Positions 27,024-35,907 of a DNA stretch of 64,000 bases are shown here, piece by piece. The stretch is from Oscillatoria sp. FACHB-1406 (GTDB lineage Bacteria; Cyanobacteriota; Cyanobacteriia; Cyanobacteriales; Spirulinaceae): NCBI RefSeq assembly GCF_014698145.1, contig NZ_JACJSM010000003.1:62001-126000 (forward strand). Reading direction: 5' to 3'. The position numbers were made by a program, and so were the translations under genes. The notes under the pieces were generated by a model, which made no database searches, was not told where the DNA came from, and was given only the letters and a program-made list of their open reading frames with translations. Within the stretch, counting starts at the first letter, position 1, and every line of letters starts with the position of its first letter.

Positions 27024-29858
27024 TTAAGGTTGATTTTCCTGGCGGTTGGTAATCAGGTTCAAGAGCTTCTCATACTCAAAATTATCGAGAGATTGCGCGA
27101 TCGCGCGTTCTAAGGTAGGGTTGCGATCGCGCAACGCTTCGAGTAAGGGTGGGAAAAGGTCGGAGTCGCCAGCCAAAAGCGCATACTTGAAATCCTCAAT
27201 CCAGGCAGTAGGAAGAGCATCTATCTCATGCGCTGTCGGTTGAGACACATCGATTTGCAAGAAGTTCGATTCATCTTTATCATAAAGATAACGCACGCCA
27301 ATATGCTTATTAATCGCCGCAAAAATTTCGGACTCGCGAAATGGCTTGTGCAAAAAATCGTCGCACCCTACAGAAATCGTCACCGCGCGTTCCTCCTCCA
27401 AAACGCTTGCTGTCAAGGCAATAATCGCTGTGGCATTTCCTTTTACAGTTCGTTTAATCTGCTGAGTTGCTTCGTAACCATCCATTACCGGCATTCTCAT
27501 ATCCATAAAAATTAAATGAGGTTCCCAAGCATCCCAAACTTCAATCGCTTCTCGACCATTAGCTGCTTCATTCACCGCAAAACCGAGCGGCTCGAGCAAC
27601 TTAACGAGTAATTGGCGATTTAAAGCTTTATCATCCACCACTAAGATGCGATAGTTCGGTTGGTTGGGGGCGAGGGCGGTAACGCGGCGCTGGGGCTGTT
27701 GGCTGGGGATATCGCTAGCACTCACAACCAATGCTTGAATCGTAAATTCAAAGATCGTATCTTGCGCCCGGTTTGCTGTTGCTGCTGGTTCGAGCGCGAG
27801 AACTTGACCTGTAGGCTGTAGGACATAACCCTGACTACTCGCGGTTATCTCTCCACCCATCATTTGCACGAATTTACGACTGATAGGCAGCCCTAATCCC
27901 GTTCCTTCTTGCGCTTGCTGCCCCGTTTCTGTCTGTATGAAGGCTTCAAACAGTTGCTCCATTTCTGCTGGCGCAATCCCCGAACCCGTATCTCGAACTG
28001 CAAAATGGAAGGTAGTTTTTGGATTTTCATCGGCGAGGGAGGGGGACGAAGGCAGAGTAGAAACGTATAGGGATACGCCGCCTTCTTGCGTAAATTTGAG
28101 CGCGTTGTTCAGCAAATTGATTAAAATCTGCCGCAGTTTCATGGAATCGGCGTACAGATAGCGGGGGAGGTCGGGAGATAGCTCAAAAATGAGTTGCAGC
28201 CCTTTCTCATTCGCTTTCAGATGGAACATTTCTTCGAGGGTCTCGAGCAATTCGTAGAGGTCAAAGTTGACTTCATTCAAGGTAGTCCGTCCGGCTTCGA
28301 TTTTGGAGAGATCCAAAACTTGATTGATCAGCGCGAGGAGATGTTCGCCGCTGCGATAGACAATTTGAAGATGTTCGCGCTGTTCGGCGGCAAAATTGCC
28401 GTTACGAACCAGCAGTTGAGTGAAACCGAGAATTGCGTTGAGGGGGGTACGCAATTCATGACTCATGTTTGCAAGGAAAGAACTTTTGGCTTGATTGGCA
28501 ACTTCGGCTTTTTCCTTGGCTTCGGCAAGTTGAGCCGTGCGTTCGTCAACGCGCTGTTCTAAGGTGTGAAAAGATTCTTGAAGTTGTTCGGCCATGCTGT
28601 TGAAGGATTGGGCTAATTGTCCCACTTCGTCGGCGCGATCGGCTCGCACTTTATTGTCCCATCGACCTTTAGCAATTTCTTTGGCGGCATCATTCAACCG
28701 TCGAATCGGTCGGATAATCCAGCTAGAAGTTATTAGCCCGAGTAATAAGGCGAATAGAGCGGCAGCAATACACAAAAGCAAGGTATGAGCGTTATTTTTT
28801 TCGATCTGTCCCATAAAGCTGGCTTCCGGCACGACCATAACAATCAGCCAGTCGAGACCATATTCGTCTTTCCAGGGCTGTACTCTGACGTATTGGGTTT
28901 TGCCCTGATAATCGAATTTTGAAAGGCCGGAGGTTTCAATCTCGTCGAAGTTACCGTTTTTGGCGAGCAAATACTGGGTTGCGGCGCGCAGCAGGGGATC
29001 TTCACTGTCGATTGCTTTCAGCGGGCTGGGGTTATTTTGATGAGATGGATAGAGTTTTTCATCGCGCGAGGAAGCGATGAGGATGCCGTTGCGATCGACA
29101 ATAACGATTTTGTAGGTGTCTTTGAAGTCGATTTGTTGTAAGAAATCATCAAGGGTTGAGGTTGCGATACTAACGCCGATTTCGCCTATCGATTTATCAC
29201 TTCTGTTTTGGAGGGGACGAAGGGCGGTTAGGGAGAGGATTCCTTCTCCTTTACTGTAACTTAGATAAATGTTGCTCCAAATTGGTTTGTTGGCGGTGAT
29301 GGCTTGTCGATACCAAACTTCACTGCGAGGATTGCGCGAGTAGACAGAGGAATCGAGCTTGCTCTGACGGTCTTGGGAGTCTCGGATAAAGTTACGCTGT
29401 TGCCAGTTAGTACGAGAGGAAATTTCGCTGATGGAGAGTCGTTTGTTTTGGAGGTCTTCTTTACTGTTGTACCCCACGCCGATATATTCTCCGGTTTCGA
29501 GTCCGTAGTTAATGTAGCTGACGGTGGACTCTTTGGCGGAGTACCAAAGAAAATGTTCGATCGCATCTAAGTCTGTGGCTTCTATGAACTCGAAATTAAT
29601 GAGGTTTGCGATATCATGCGCAATGTGATGCGGCTCGGTCAGATGGTTGGTGAGGTGGTCTTCGACACGCTTGCTCGATTCTTCTAGCAAGCGGTTAGCG
29701 AGACTGTTAACGGCTTGCTGGCTGTTTCTAAATGAGAGATAGCTGACTAAACCAACGGCAGTGATGATTTGAAGGACGAAGGGGATAATGAGAACGGTGC
29801 GGAGAGGAACTCGCTTGAGGATTGAAGTTGCAATGCGAGCGATCGCTGTGAGAGGCAT
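27024..29858 (-). CDS. Membrane sensor hybrid kinase dCACHE-HAMP-HisKA-HATPase-REC
   Basis: A 944-residue membrane-bound kinase and the first gene of the four-gene run. A membrane helix at about 20-42 and another near 360-382 enclose a 310-residue periplasmic sensor of double-CACHE type (YINYGLETGEYIGVGYN; EVWYRQAITANKPIWS; LIASSRDEKLYP), which usually binds amino acids or other small molecules. HAMP (about 385-435), kinase core (MSHELRTPLNAILGF; NLLNNALKF; GTGLGLPISRKF) and a receiver with LIFMDMRMPVMDGYEA follow. The C-terminal tail resembles that of the kinase at 23081. The 33 bp before the next gene support an operon. Confidence 0.92.
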   Translation of the reverse strand: MPLTAIARIATSILKRVPLRTVLIIPFVLQIITAVGLVSYLSFRNSQQAVNSLANRLLEESSKRVEDHLTNHLTEPHHIAHDIANLINFEFIEATDLDAIEHFLWYSAKESTVSYINYGLETGEYIGVGYNSKEDLQNKRLSISEISSRTNWQQRNFIRDSQDRQSKLDSSVYSRNPRSEVWYRQAITANKPIWSNIYLSYSKGEGILSLTALRPLQNRSDKSIGEIGVSIATSTLDDFLQQIDFKDTYKIVIVDRNGILIASSRDEKLYPSHQNNPSPLKAIDSEDPLLRAATQYLLAKNGNFDEIETSGLSKFDYQGKTQYVRVQPWKDEYGLDWLIVMVVPEASFMGQIEKNNAHTLLLCIAAALFALLLGLITSSWIIRPIRRLNDAAKEIAKGRWDNKVRADRADEVGQLAQSFNSMAEQLQESFHTLEQRVDERTAQLAEAKEKAEVANQAKSSFLANMSHELRTPLNAILGFTQLLVRNGNFAAEQREHLQIVYRSGEHLLALINQVLDLSKIEAGRTTLNEVNFDLYELLETLEEMFHLKANEKGLQLIFELSPDLPRYLYADSMKLRQILINLLNNALKFTQEGGVSLYVSTLPSSPSLADENPKTTFHFAVRDTGSGIAPAEMEQLFEAFIQTETGQQAQEGTGLGLPISRKFVQMMGGEITASSQGYVLQPTGQVLALEPAATANRAQDTIFEFTIQALVVSASDIPSQQPQRRVTALAPNQPNYRILVVDDKALNRQLLVKLLEPLGFAVNEAANGREAIEVWDAWEPHLIFMDMRMPVMDGYEATQQIKRTVKGNATAIIALTASVLEEERAVTISVGCDDFLHKPFRESEIFAAINKHIGVRYLYDKDESNFLQIDVSQPTAHEIDALPTAWIEDFKYALLAGDSDLFPPLLEALRDRNPTLERAIAQSLDNFEYEKLLNLITNRQENQP

Positions 29859-30144
29859 GGGATCGTTGTGCTGTTCTTAATATTTCTACTATCACCGAGA
29901 ATTTGACTTCTGACACCGCTTAATATCACCAATTTTGTAAGACGCAGGAACAGTGTTAAGTAGATTTGCGTAGATGTCCCAGTTTTAAAGGGTCGGCGCG
30001 CTTGCCTTGATTTTACTGCTGGCTCCCGGTTGTCCGAGAGATGCGATCGCGGTTCCTCATGTTTTAAGCGGCTCGGTGAACCAAGAATCCCCTCTCCGAC
30101 TGGCTGGGGAGTATCAATATAAACGTTGAAGGGTTCTAGAAACG
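29859..30144. other. Intergenic region, no gene seen
   Basis: The promoter region of the dCACHE kinase on the minus strand and the tail of the desaturase transcript. It contains one HIP1 octamer and pieces such as CCCTCTCCGACTGGCTGGGG that look like worn dispersed repeats. No open frame with a start and ribosome binding site was found. Confidence 0.5.
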
Positions 30145-30172
30145 AAAAATCTCCGCACTTCTAGCGCGGAGA
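30145..30172 (-). terminator. Rho-independent terminator of the desaturase gene
   Basis: On the minus strand TCTCCGC and GCGGAGA form a 7-bp stem with a 9-base loop, followed by ATTTTT. It lies about 140 bp behind the desaturase stop. Confidence 0.6.
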
Positions 30173-30182
30173 GTCTCAACTT

Positions 30183-30270
30183 GATATATCACTTCTGACT
30201 GGGGAATATAAATTTCTAAACGCACAAAAGTCTGGGTTGGTGGATGCTGCCCGCTCTGCCGAATTGGCTA
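30183..30270. repeat. Diverged copy of the GGTGGGCGCTGCCCACC repeat
   Basis: The segment reads GATATATCACTT..., then TTTCTAAACGCACAAAAG, then GGTGGATGCTGCCCGC, and aligns along its whole length with the element found between cas1 and cas2. The central palindrome is mutated, so this is an old copy. Confidence 0.65.
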
Positions 30271-30308
30271 CTGGAAGAGCGATGCCAACTGCGGTTCTAA
30301 AAATACGT

Positions 30309-31133
30309 TTAAAGAACGACTTTTTTCGCTAAACCTAGGGCGCGCAAGACTTGAATCGACCACCAAGTTATGTCGATTTCCCACCATTGTTGTCCGGCTT
30401 TGGCAACGCGAGGATGGGCATGATGGTTGTTATGCCAACCTTCGCCATAAGTAAGCAGCGCTGCCCACCAGAGGTTGCGAGAACCGTCTTCAACTTCAAA
30501 GGTGCGATAGCCTCGCATATGCGTTGCGGAGTTAATCAGCCAGGTGCTATGCCAGAGAACGACGGCGCGCACGAACATTCCGTAGACGACAAAAGGCCAG
30601 CCGCCGATCGCGTAGAGTAGTATCCCTAGCGGGAGTTGCAGCCAGAAAAAGTTACGATTGAGCCAGCGATAGTAAGGATCTCGGTCTAAATCGGGCGCAT
30701 ATTTTTTGTAGAATTCATAGTTGAAGAATTCATCGCGCGGGTAAAGCATCCAGAGCATATGGCTCCACCAAAAACCTTTACTGGCGGCGTAGGGATCTTT
30801 TTCGGCATCTTCGGTATGGGCGTGATGCAAGCGGTGTCCGGCAACCCAAAAGATCGGTCCGCCTTGTAGGGCCATCGCGCCAATCGTCGTAATAACGTAC
30901 TCTAAGGGTTTGGGAACTTGAAAGCTGCGATGGCTGAGCAATCGGTGATAGCCCAAACAGATGCCAATGCTACCGAGAAACCAGTGAAGCAAGAGCGCCA
31001 CTCCTAGCGCTTTCCAGGTAAAGAAGAAGGGCGCAAGACCGAACGCTAAGAGGTGGATGGCAGCAAAAAATATCAAACTGATCCAGGAAAGCTTCAAGGG
31101 TTGGCTCTCGGACGCGATCGCGGGTGATGTCAT
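30309..31133 (-). CDS. desC: Delta-9 acyl-lipid desaturase
   Basis: A 274-residue membrane di-iron desaturase that adds the first double bond into fatty acids of membrane lipids. The three histidine boxes are HRLLSH (63-68), HRLHH (100-104) and HNNHH (234-238). Four membrane helices surround them in the stearoyl-CoA-desaturase pattern, and WHSTWLINSATHMRGYR is the family stretch before box three. Length is typical for cyanobacterial DesC. It is divergent from a TetR-type regulator, with two copies of a palindrome in the 149-bp gap, so the regulator probably controls it. Confidence 0.92.
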   Translation of the reverse strand: MTSPAIASESQPLKLSWISLIFFAAIHLLAFGLAPFFFTWKALGVALLLHWFLGSIGICLGYHRLLSHRSFQVPKPLEYVITTIGAMALQGGPIFWVAGHRLHHAHTEDAEKDPYAASKGFWWSHMLWMLYPRDEFFNYEFYKKYAPDLDRDPYYRWLNRNFFWLQLPLGILLYAIGGWPFVVYGMFVRAVVLWHSTWLINSATHMRGYRTFEVEDGSRNLWWAALLTYGEGWHNNHHAHPRVAKAGQQWWEIDITWWSIQVLRALGLAKKVVL

Positions 31134-31207
31134 GTTCGCTAAATGAGATATCTGTTTGTTCGCGGGCTGCCAACGATAAAGGGCTTTGAATCGTCGTTGC
31201 CCGTTTG

Positions 31208-31224
31208 TGCAAGTAACACTTACA
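31208..31224. promoter_or_regulatory. Candidate TetR operator, copy 1
   Basis: TGCAAGTAACACTTACA, an imperfect 17-bp palindrome with half-sites TGCAAG and CTTACA. It is the same sequence as copy 2 except for two bases. It lies 75 bp before the desaturase start, where a repressor could block the desaturase promoter. Confidence 0.6.
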
Positions 31225-31255
31225 TTTTTTACAATAGCAGAGAAGCAAACGGCAA

Positions 31256-31272
31256 TGCAAGTAACGCTTGCA
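31256..31272. promoter_or_regulatory. Candidate TetR operator, copy 2
   Basis: TGCAAGTAACGCTTGCA, a perfect palindrome of TGCAAG and CTTGCA around TAACG. It ends just before the GGGGA ribosome binding site of the TetR gene, so binding would block that gene itself. Start-to-start distance from copy 1 is 48 bp. Confidence 0.65.
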
Positions 31273-31282
31273 TGGGGAAATT

Positions 31283-32512
31283 ATGCCAAATCGACAAAAA
31301 TCAACCCGAATTCGCCTGATTCAGGCAGCTTTAGAATTATTTGCTTCCAAGGGAATTACAGAGACGACGACGAAGGCGGTGGCAGAGCGAGCGCAGGTGA
31401 ATGAAGTCACGCTGTTTCGTCATTTTGGGAATAAGCAGGGCTTACTGTTAGCGGTGTTGGAAGAGACGGAGGCACTAGCGCGTTCGGACGAACCGGCGTA
31501 CCGAGAAGCGGCTCGCGAGCGGGGCAGTTTGGCTGAGGCTTTTGAAGAGATGGCAGAGTTTCGCTTGCAGAGTTTGGAGCGCGTTCCGGAGTTGGTGCGA
31601 TCGCTGATTGGGGAAGCCGGACAGTCGCCGGAGGAAACCCGGCAAGCATTAGGGCGGCGCTTGACGGAGGGGAACCGTTATGTGGCGAACTATTTCGCGA
31701 GCGTCTTGGAGCGAGTGGATTGTGCGAATACGCTGCCGTTAGAAACGCTGGCGAGTTTATTCAATACGGTGTTGTTGGGATATTTTTTAGTCGAGTCTAC
31801 GAGCGAAGGACATCAATTGTGGCGGGGACGAGAGGAGGCGATCGCGAGTATCGTGCAATTATTCTTACACGGTGCGATCGCATCGCGATCGCGCCACGAC
31901 TTGGAGCGGACTTCCAAACCCTCTGCCCTAACAACCGTCTCGGAATTGCCAAGCACTTTAGTCCATACCCTACTGCAACGAGCCAGAAAGCGATCGCGCA
32001 ACGATTATGCTTGGATGTACGTGCTGTTTGCTGCCGGACTCTCGCCGGAAGAAATCGCCAGTTTGACGCGCTCGCACTTAATCCGCGAACCGCACCAATG
32101 CGTGTTACAAGTTAACCTCAAGCGCCCGCGCCAAGTTCCCCTCGATCGCGGAATTCTCGGCAAACGCTACGGTTCCAACGCCAACAATCCCTTAACCCAG
32201 TGGCTCAAAAGCCGCAAAGATAGCGAAACCGCTCTCTTTCTCAATGAAGCGGGACAACCGCTCTCAGCCGTTGAATTGCGTCACAAATGGCAAGTTCTCA
32301 CCTCAGAATTGCTCGCTCCTGACGGTTATCCGCCGAGAATAGAACAAGCGCGACAAACTTGGTGTCTCGATATGCTCGCCAAAGGAATCGATTTAGAAGA
32401 TTTGAGTATCTTAAGCGGACTTACCCTCGAGCAATTGCAACCCTATCTACGGCGGGCCAGAGAAAAAGCTGCAATTGAGCGTGCCAGTCGTTTGGGACGA
32501 TCGGAAATTTGA
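31283..32512 (+). CDS. TetR-family regulator with tyrosine-recombinase-like C-terminal domain
   Basis: A 409-residue regulator. Residues 8-55 form the TetR helix-turn-helix (LIQAALELFASKGITETTT; NEVTLFRHFGNKQGLL). A helical ligand domain runs to about 200. The remaining 185 residues follow the pattern of phage-integrase catalytic domains: YVLFAAGLSPEEIASLTRSHL, QVPLD, LFLNEAGQPLS, then a region spaced like HxxR...LGH...Y. The arginine and histidine positions are replaced, while Tyr388 falls at the nucleophile spacing, so it cannot be an active recombinase. ATG 31283 follows GGGGAAATT and is preferred to a TTG at 31268. Family ligand is unknown; a fatty acid or acyl-CoA would suit the neighbour. 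Confidence 0.87.
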   Translation: MPNRQKSTRIRLIQAALELFASKGITETTTKAVAERAQVNEVTLFRHFGNKQGLLLAVLEETEALARSDEPAYREAARERGSLAEAFEEMAEFRLQSLERVPELVRSLIGEAGQSPEETRQALGRRLTEGNRYVANYFASVLERVDCANTLPLETLASLFNTVLLGYFLVESTSEGHQLWRGREEAIASIVQLFLHGAIASRSRHDLERTSKPSALTTVSELPSTLVHTLLQRARKRSRNDYAWMYVLFAAGLSPEEIASLTRSHLIREPHQCVLQVNLKRPRQVPLDRGILGKRYGSNANNPLTQWLKSRKDSETALFLNEAGQPLSAVELRHKWQVLTSELLAPDGYPPRIEQARQTWCLDMLAKGIDLEDLSILSGLTLEQLQPYLRRAREKAAIERASRLGRSEI

Positions 32513-32653
32513 ATGATGAATTATGAATGACGAATTCCGAACGCTAAGCGATCGATTAAGCTTGAGATCGATCGCAATTCGCTAAGATTGGTGCTTGGAA
32601 CTCAAAACTGCACTCTATAAATTTTCAAGTTATAGCGTTACCTGTCCAATAAT

Positions 32654-32735
32654 GAGCAGCACTAAAAGCTGAAAGTCTTGATTGGTGGGCGCTACCCACC
32701 CTACCGAACGTCCTAACTTATGGGTAGTGCTATAT
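32654..32735. repeat. Copy of the GGTGGGCGCTGCCCACC repeat with terminal inverted repeats
   Basis: A central palindrome GGTGGGCGCTACCCACC at 32684-32700 is bordered by AGCACTA on the left and TAGTGCT on the right, which form terminal inverted repeats. It lies in the 266-bp gap behind the TetR gene. The rest of the gap is simple AATTATCA-type sequence at about 32738-32772, with no gene. Confidence 0.7.
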
Positions 32736-32778
32736 ATTTCATTATCAATTATCAATTGTCAATTATCAATTATTTCCC

Positions 32779-33858
32779 ATGATTTCCCTGACAACGCGCC
32801 TCGGTTTAATCTTCTGCACTGCCCTACTGGGTTGGATTGCGCCGCAGCCCCAACTTTCCGCCCAAGAGTTACCCGAACCGGGAGAATACGCTCCTCGCTT
32901 CCCTAACGACGCACCGCCGCCGCCTAACACCCCGCTTCCCCCCGAACGCCGCCTTAACGACAACCTCGCTCCAGAAAAAGATTTCCGCGTTACCGCGCTG
33001 CAAAGAGATTATCAACAGGCGCTTTGGGTGGGTTCTTGGCTGGGACTCACGCGCATCGATCCCAACACGGGTAAGATTTTAGCCCGGGTTGCGCTGCCGA
33101 ACTATACGATTGGCGCGATCGCAGAAGATAAAGTCGGGCGAATTTGGGTGGGGACTTATGAAGGAATTGTCCGCGTCGATCCTCGCAGCAATGAAGTAAC
33201 GGCGCAAAATTTTGCTTTACCCTCGAATCGGATTCTGTCGTTAGCGATCGATCGCCGGGGTTATTTATGGGTGGGAACCGATCGCGGTTTATCGTTAATC
33301 AGTCCCGATGAAGGCTTGTTAATGACTACGGTGCAAGCGCTTCCCGGTATCAGCGCTAACGCTTTAACCCTTGACAAAGACGGTCAGTTATGGGTGGGAA
33401 CGCTGCAAGGATTGGCGCGCATCGATACGGCGAGCGCTTACCCCATCGGGCGCATTAGCGAGGTTCCGGGCGGAGTCGTCCAAACCCTTACTGTCGCGCC
33501 GGACGGTCAATTATGGGTGGGAACGCCGAATAGTTTGCTCGTTATCGATCCCGACACGCGAGAAATTTTGCGATCGGTTACGCCGATGCGCGGTTTGAAT
33601 GTCACTTCCGTGCGCTTTGCGGAAGATAAGACGGTTTGGGTGGGAACGACGAACGGACTGTGGCAGTTGCGTGCGGAAACCGGAGCGGTTCTGGGGGAAG
33701 TTCCCAATTTACCTTCGAGCGAAATCCTCTCGCTTTCCCCGGATACGGGCAATAAACTGTGGGTGGGAACAAAAGAAGGATTGGCGTGGGTGAGTTTAAC
33801 TTCGGGGCGCGTTCGTCCGCATTTTGCCTTTACGCGCAGCGGACCAACCGATTTTTAA
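32779..33858 (+). CDS. Secreted seven-bladed beta-propeller protein
   Basis: A 359-residue exported protein. A signal peptide ends near SAQ at about residue 28, then comes a proline-rich linker (about 30-65). Seven repeats follow, each containing a WVGS/WVGT motif and a (I/V)(D/S)P or similar strand: LWVGSWLGL, IWVGTYEGI, LWVGTDRGL, LWVGTLQGL, LWVGTPNSL, VWVGTTNGL, LWVGTKEGL. This is the two-component-regulator propeller repeat family, but no kinase part is attached. It could bind polysaccharide or protein in the periplasm. It ends 7 bp from the convergent nusB. Confidence 0.8.
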   Translation: MISLTTRLGLIFCTALLGWIAPQPQLSAQELPEPGEYAPRFPNDAPPPPNTPLPPERRLNDNLAPEKDFRVTALQRDYQQALWVGSWLGLTRIDPNTGKILARVALPNYTIGAIAEDKVGRIWVGTYEGIVRVDPRSNEVTAQNFALPSNRILSLAIDRRGYLWVGTDRGLSLISPDEGLLMTTVQALPGISANALTLDKDGQLWVGTLQGLARIDTASAYPIGRISEVPGGVVQTLTVAPDGQLWVGTPNSLLVIDPDTREILRSVTPMRGLNVTSVRFAEDKTVWVGTTNGLWQLRAETGAVLGEVPNLPSSEILSLSPDTGNKLWVGTKEGLAWVSLTSGRVRPHFAFTRSGPTDF

Positions 33859-33865
33859 AAGGTTT

Positions 33866-34501
33866 TCAAGAAGCTTCTTCTTTTAAGATATTGCTGACTC
33901 GCCGCAATACGCCGTTAATAAAGCGATGTCCTTCTTCGTCGGAATATCGTTTGGCGAGTTCGACGGCTTCGTTAATGGCGACTTGTTCGGGCAGTTCAAA
34001 AAACCAGATTTCGGCAACCGCAATCGAAAGGATATCGCGATCGATGCGCGATAGGCGATCGAACTGCCAGTCTACTAATGCTTTGCCGAGGAGTTCTTCG
34101 ATTTCGCCTTTGCGACGACTAATGGCACCAATGAGATCGAGCGCGTATTTCCGAACTTCTTGGCGCTCTGCAAGTTGAATGAATTCGGGCAATTCAACGG
34201 TAGTCCCCAAGCGGTTGATAGCGGTTTGCGTCAGTTCGATCGCTTCTTTCACCATTGCTTTAGCGCTTTGCAAGTCGCTGGCGCGGGTTTCGCTGGCAAG
34301 GATGCGATCGCTACTGCGTCGAACTTCGGCTGCTGCTGTTTCCAATACGTCGTTAATTTCTGTCGTCAACGTTCTAATCGCAGCGACGACGAGATCGTTC
34401 AATTGCTGGTGTTGCAATTGCTCGGAACTTCCTTTGATTTGGCTTAAACTCAGCAAAGCGAGTTCGCGGGAGATGCGGCGGGGTTGTTTGCGGGGCGGCA
34501 T
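33866..34501 (-). CDS. nusB: Transcription antitermination factor NusB
   Basis: A 211-residue NusB. The N-terminal 90 residues are a helical extension seen in cyanobacterial forms ([17 protein letters not shown]), and the C-terminal domain has the NusB signature [18 protein letters not shown] and [29 protein letters not shown]. It joins NusE (S10) on boxA to protect rRNA transcription. Start ATG in [11 protein letters not shown] is typical of the phylum. Confidence 0.93.
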   Translation of the reverse strand: MPPRKQPRRISRELALLSLSQIKGSSEQLQHQQLNDLVVAAIRTLTTEINDVLETAAAEVRRSSDRILASETRASDLQSAKAMVKEAIELTQTAINRLGTTVELPEFIQLAERQEVRKYALDLIGAISRRKGEIEELLGKALVDWQFDRLSRIDRDILSIAVAEIWFFELPEQVAINEAVELAKRYSDEEGHRFINGVLRRVSNILKEEAS

Positions 34502-34606
34502 GGACAGTTTACAGTTATGAGTTTATTAGCAAGCGGGGTCAGTTATCAGTTATCGAATGACATCAGCTATTCATTTATTTATATATTTTATTGATATATT
34601 TATCTC

Positions 34607-34672
34607 TCATAACTCCTCATTCATAACTCATAACTCCTCATTCATAATTCATAACTCATAATTCATAACTCA
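34607..34672. repeat. Low-complexity CATAACTC/ATTCATAA tract
   Basis: Short imperfect units of ATAACTCAT and ATTCATAACT in tandem between nusB and the LOG-family gene. The final bases run into the stop region of the latter. Such tracts are common between cyanobacterial genes and code for nothing visible. Confidence 0.75.
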
Positions 34673-35737
34673 CTTCCGTTCTGGGTGTTCGGCTTCGGGG
34701 GGAACCGTTCCGAGTTGGTTGATGCGGCGAATCATTTGGGTGAGGCGAGCCGCATTTCGTTGATTGTACTCGAAGGCGAGACGCGGTAGGGCGAGCGTTT
34801 CGTCGTGCTTTTCTTGAGGGAAGGCTTGCGTTTTCTCGATTTTGCCGCGCCGCAGAATATCGCTAAATTCCTCATTTAACTGAGCGATCGCGCGATCGCT
34901 CAGTTCGTAGTTCAAACGAATAACGTACTGTTCGCCCACATAGCGACTCGAATGATAGACGCGGTAGAAGTCACCGATGATTTGACAGGCAACATCGAGA
35001 TCGTGAGTAATCGCATACAAGCTGCGATCGTCTGGACTGACTAACCCTCGCTTCACTAAATGGCCGTGGATATATTCGTCCCACTCTTCCCAATAGCCCG
35101 TATCCGGTGCGGCAATTAAAACGACCGGAACCGGCCCGTAACGCCCGGTTTGGCAGAGTGTCAGCGCTTCAAACACTTCGTCAAGCGTGCCGAACCCGCC
35201 CGGAAAAACCGCGATCGCATCGCTCTCCCGCAGGAAAAACAACTTCCTCGTAAAGAAATATTTAAAATTAATCAGTTTTGGATCGTTTACGATGTGGGGA
35301 TTGGCTCCTTGCTCAAAGGGCAGTTGAATATTAAGACCGAAAGACTGTTCTCGTCCCGCGCCTTGATTAGCTGCTTCCATAATGCCGCCGCCCGCCCCCG
35401 TAATCGCCATAAAGCCGTGTTGAACGACGCACCGAGCAAAAGCGGTGGCAAGTTGATACTCCGAATCGTGAGACGGCGTGCGCGCCGAGCCAAAAATCGT
35501 TACTTTGCGGATGTGGCGGTAGGAATAAAAAACTTTAAACGCACCCTCTAAATCTTCCATCGCCGCCGTCAAAATTTTCCAATCGAGGCGATCGACTTCT
35601 TCCCCCATTAAGCGGACTAAAACCGCGAGCGCCCGTTCGATTAAATTATTATGGACGTGCGCGGGCAAGCCTTGGCTCAGTTGGGCTAATTTGCTGGCAA
35701 GCGATTGAATTTCCGGTTCGGCAGGAAATGATGGCAT
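34670..35737 (-). CDS. LOG family protein (TIGR00730-like)
   Basis: A 355-residue Rossmann-fold protein with the cytokinin-activating LOG signatures: FGSARTPSHDSEY, ITGAGGGIMEAANQGA and PGGFGTLDEVFE, where the Arg and Glu of PGGxGTxxE are catalytic in phosphoribohydrolases. Homologues were once called lysine decarboxylases, which is wrong. This longer type (over 300 residues) has extra N- and C-terminal helices and is poorly characterised; nucleotide 5'-monophosphate hydrolysis is the best guess. Confidence 0.87.
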   Translation of the reverse strand: MPSFPAEPEIQSLASKLAQLSQGLPAHVHNNLIERALAVLVRLMGEEVDRLDWKILTAAMEDLEGAFKVFYSYRHIRKVTIFGSARTPSHDSEYQLATAFARCVVQHGFMAITGAGGGIMEAANQGAGREQSFGLNIQLPFEQGANPHIVNDPKLINFKYFFTRKLFFLRESDAIAVFPGGFGTLDEVFEALTLCQTGRYGPVPVVLIAAPDTGYWEEWDEYIHGHLVKRGLVSPDDRSLYAITHDLDVACQIIGDFYRVYHSSRYVGEQYVIRLNYELSDRAIAQLNEEFSDILRRGKIEKTQAFPQEKHDETLALPRLAFEYNQRNAARLTQMIRRINQLGTVPPEAEHPERK

Positions 35738-35839
35738 AAAATTCTCTTTCTGACGACTGCTTCTCTACTCGTGAACCAAAGGCGCGATATTTTAAAGCGA
35801 GTTTGTATTAAGATCTATAGAAGAATTGAGCGGAGTCAA

Positions 35840-35869
35840 CAAAAGTGCCTTGGCTCTAACAGCCAAGGC
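35840..35869 (-). terminator. Rho-independent terminator of trxA
   Basis: TGCCTTGGCT and AGCCAAGGCA form a perfect 10-bp stem with a 5-base loop, followed on the minus strand by CTTTTG. A second perfect hairpin GTTTCTTCA/TGAAGAAAC lies at 35881-35899, directly behind the trxA stop. Confidence 0.8.
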
Positions 35870-35907
35870 ATCTGAACGTCGTTTCTTCATTGAAGAAACC
35901 GCCGAAC

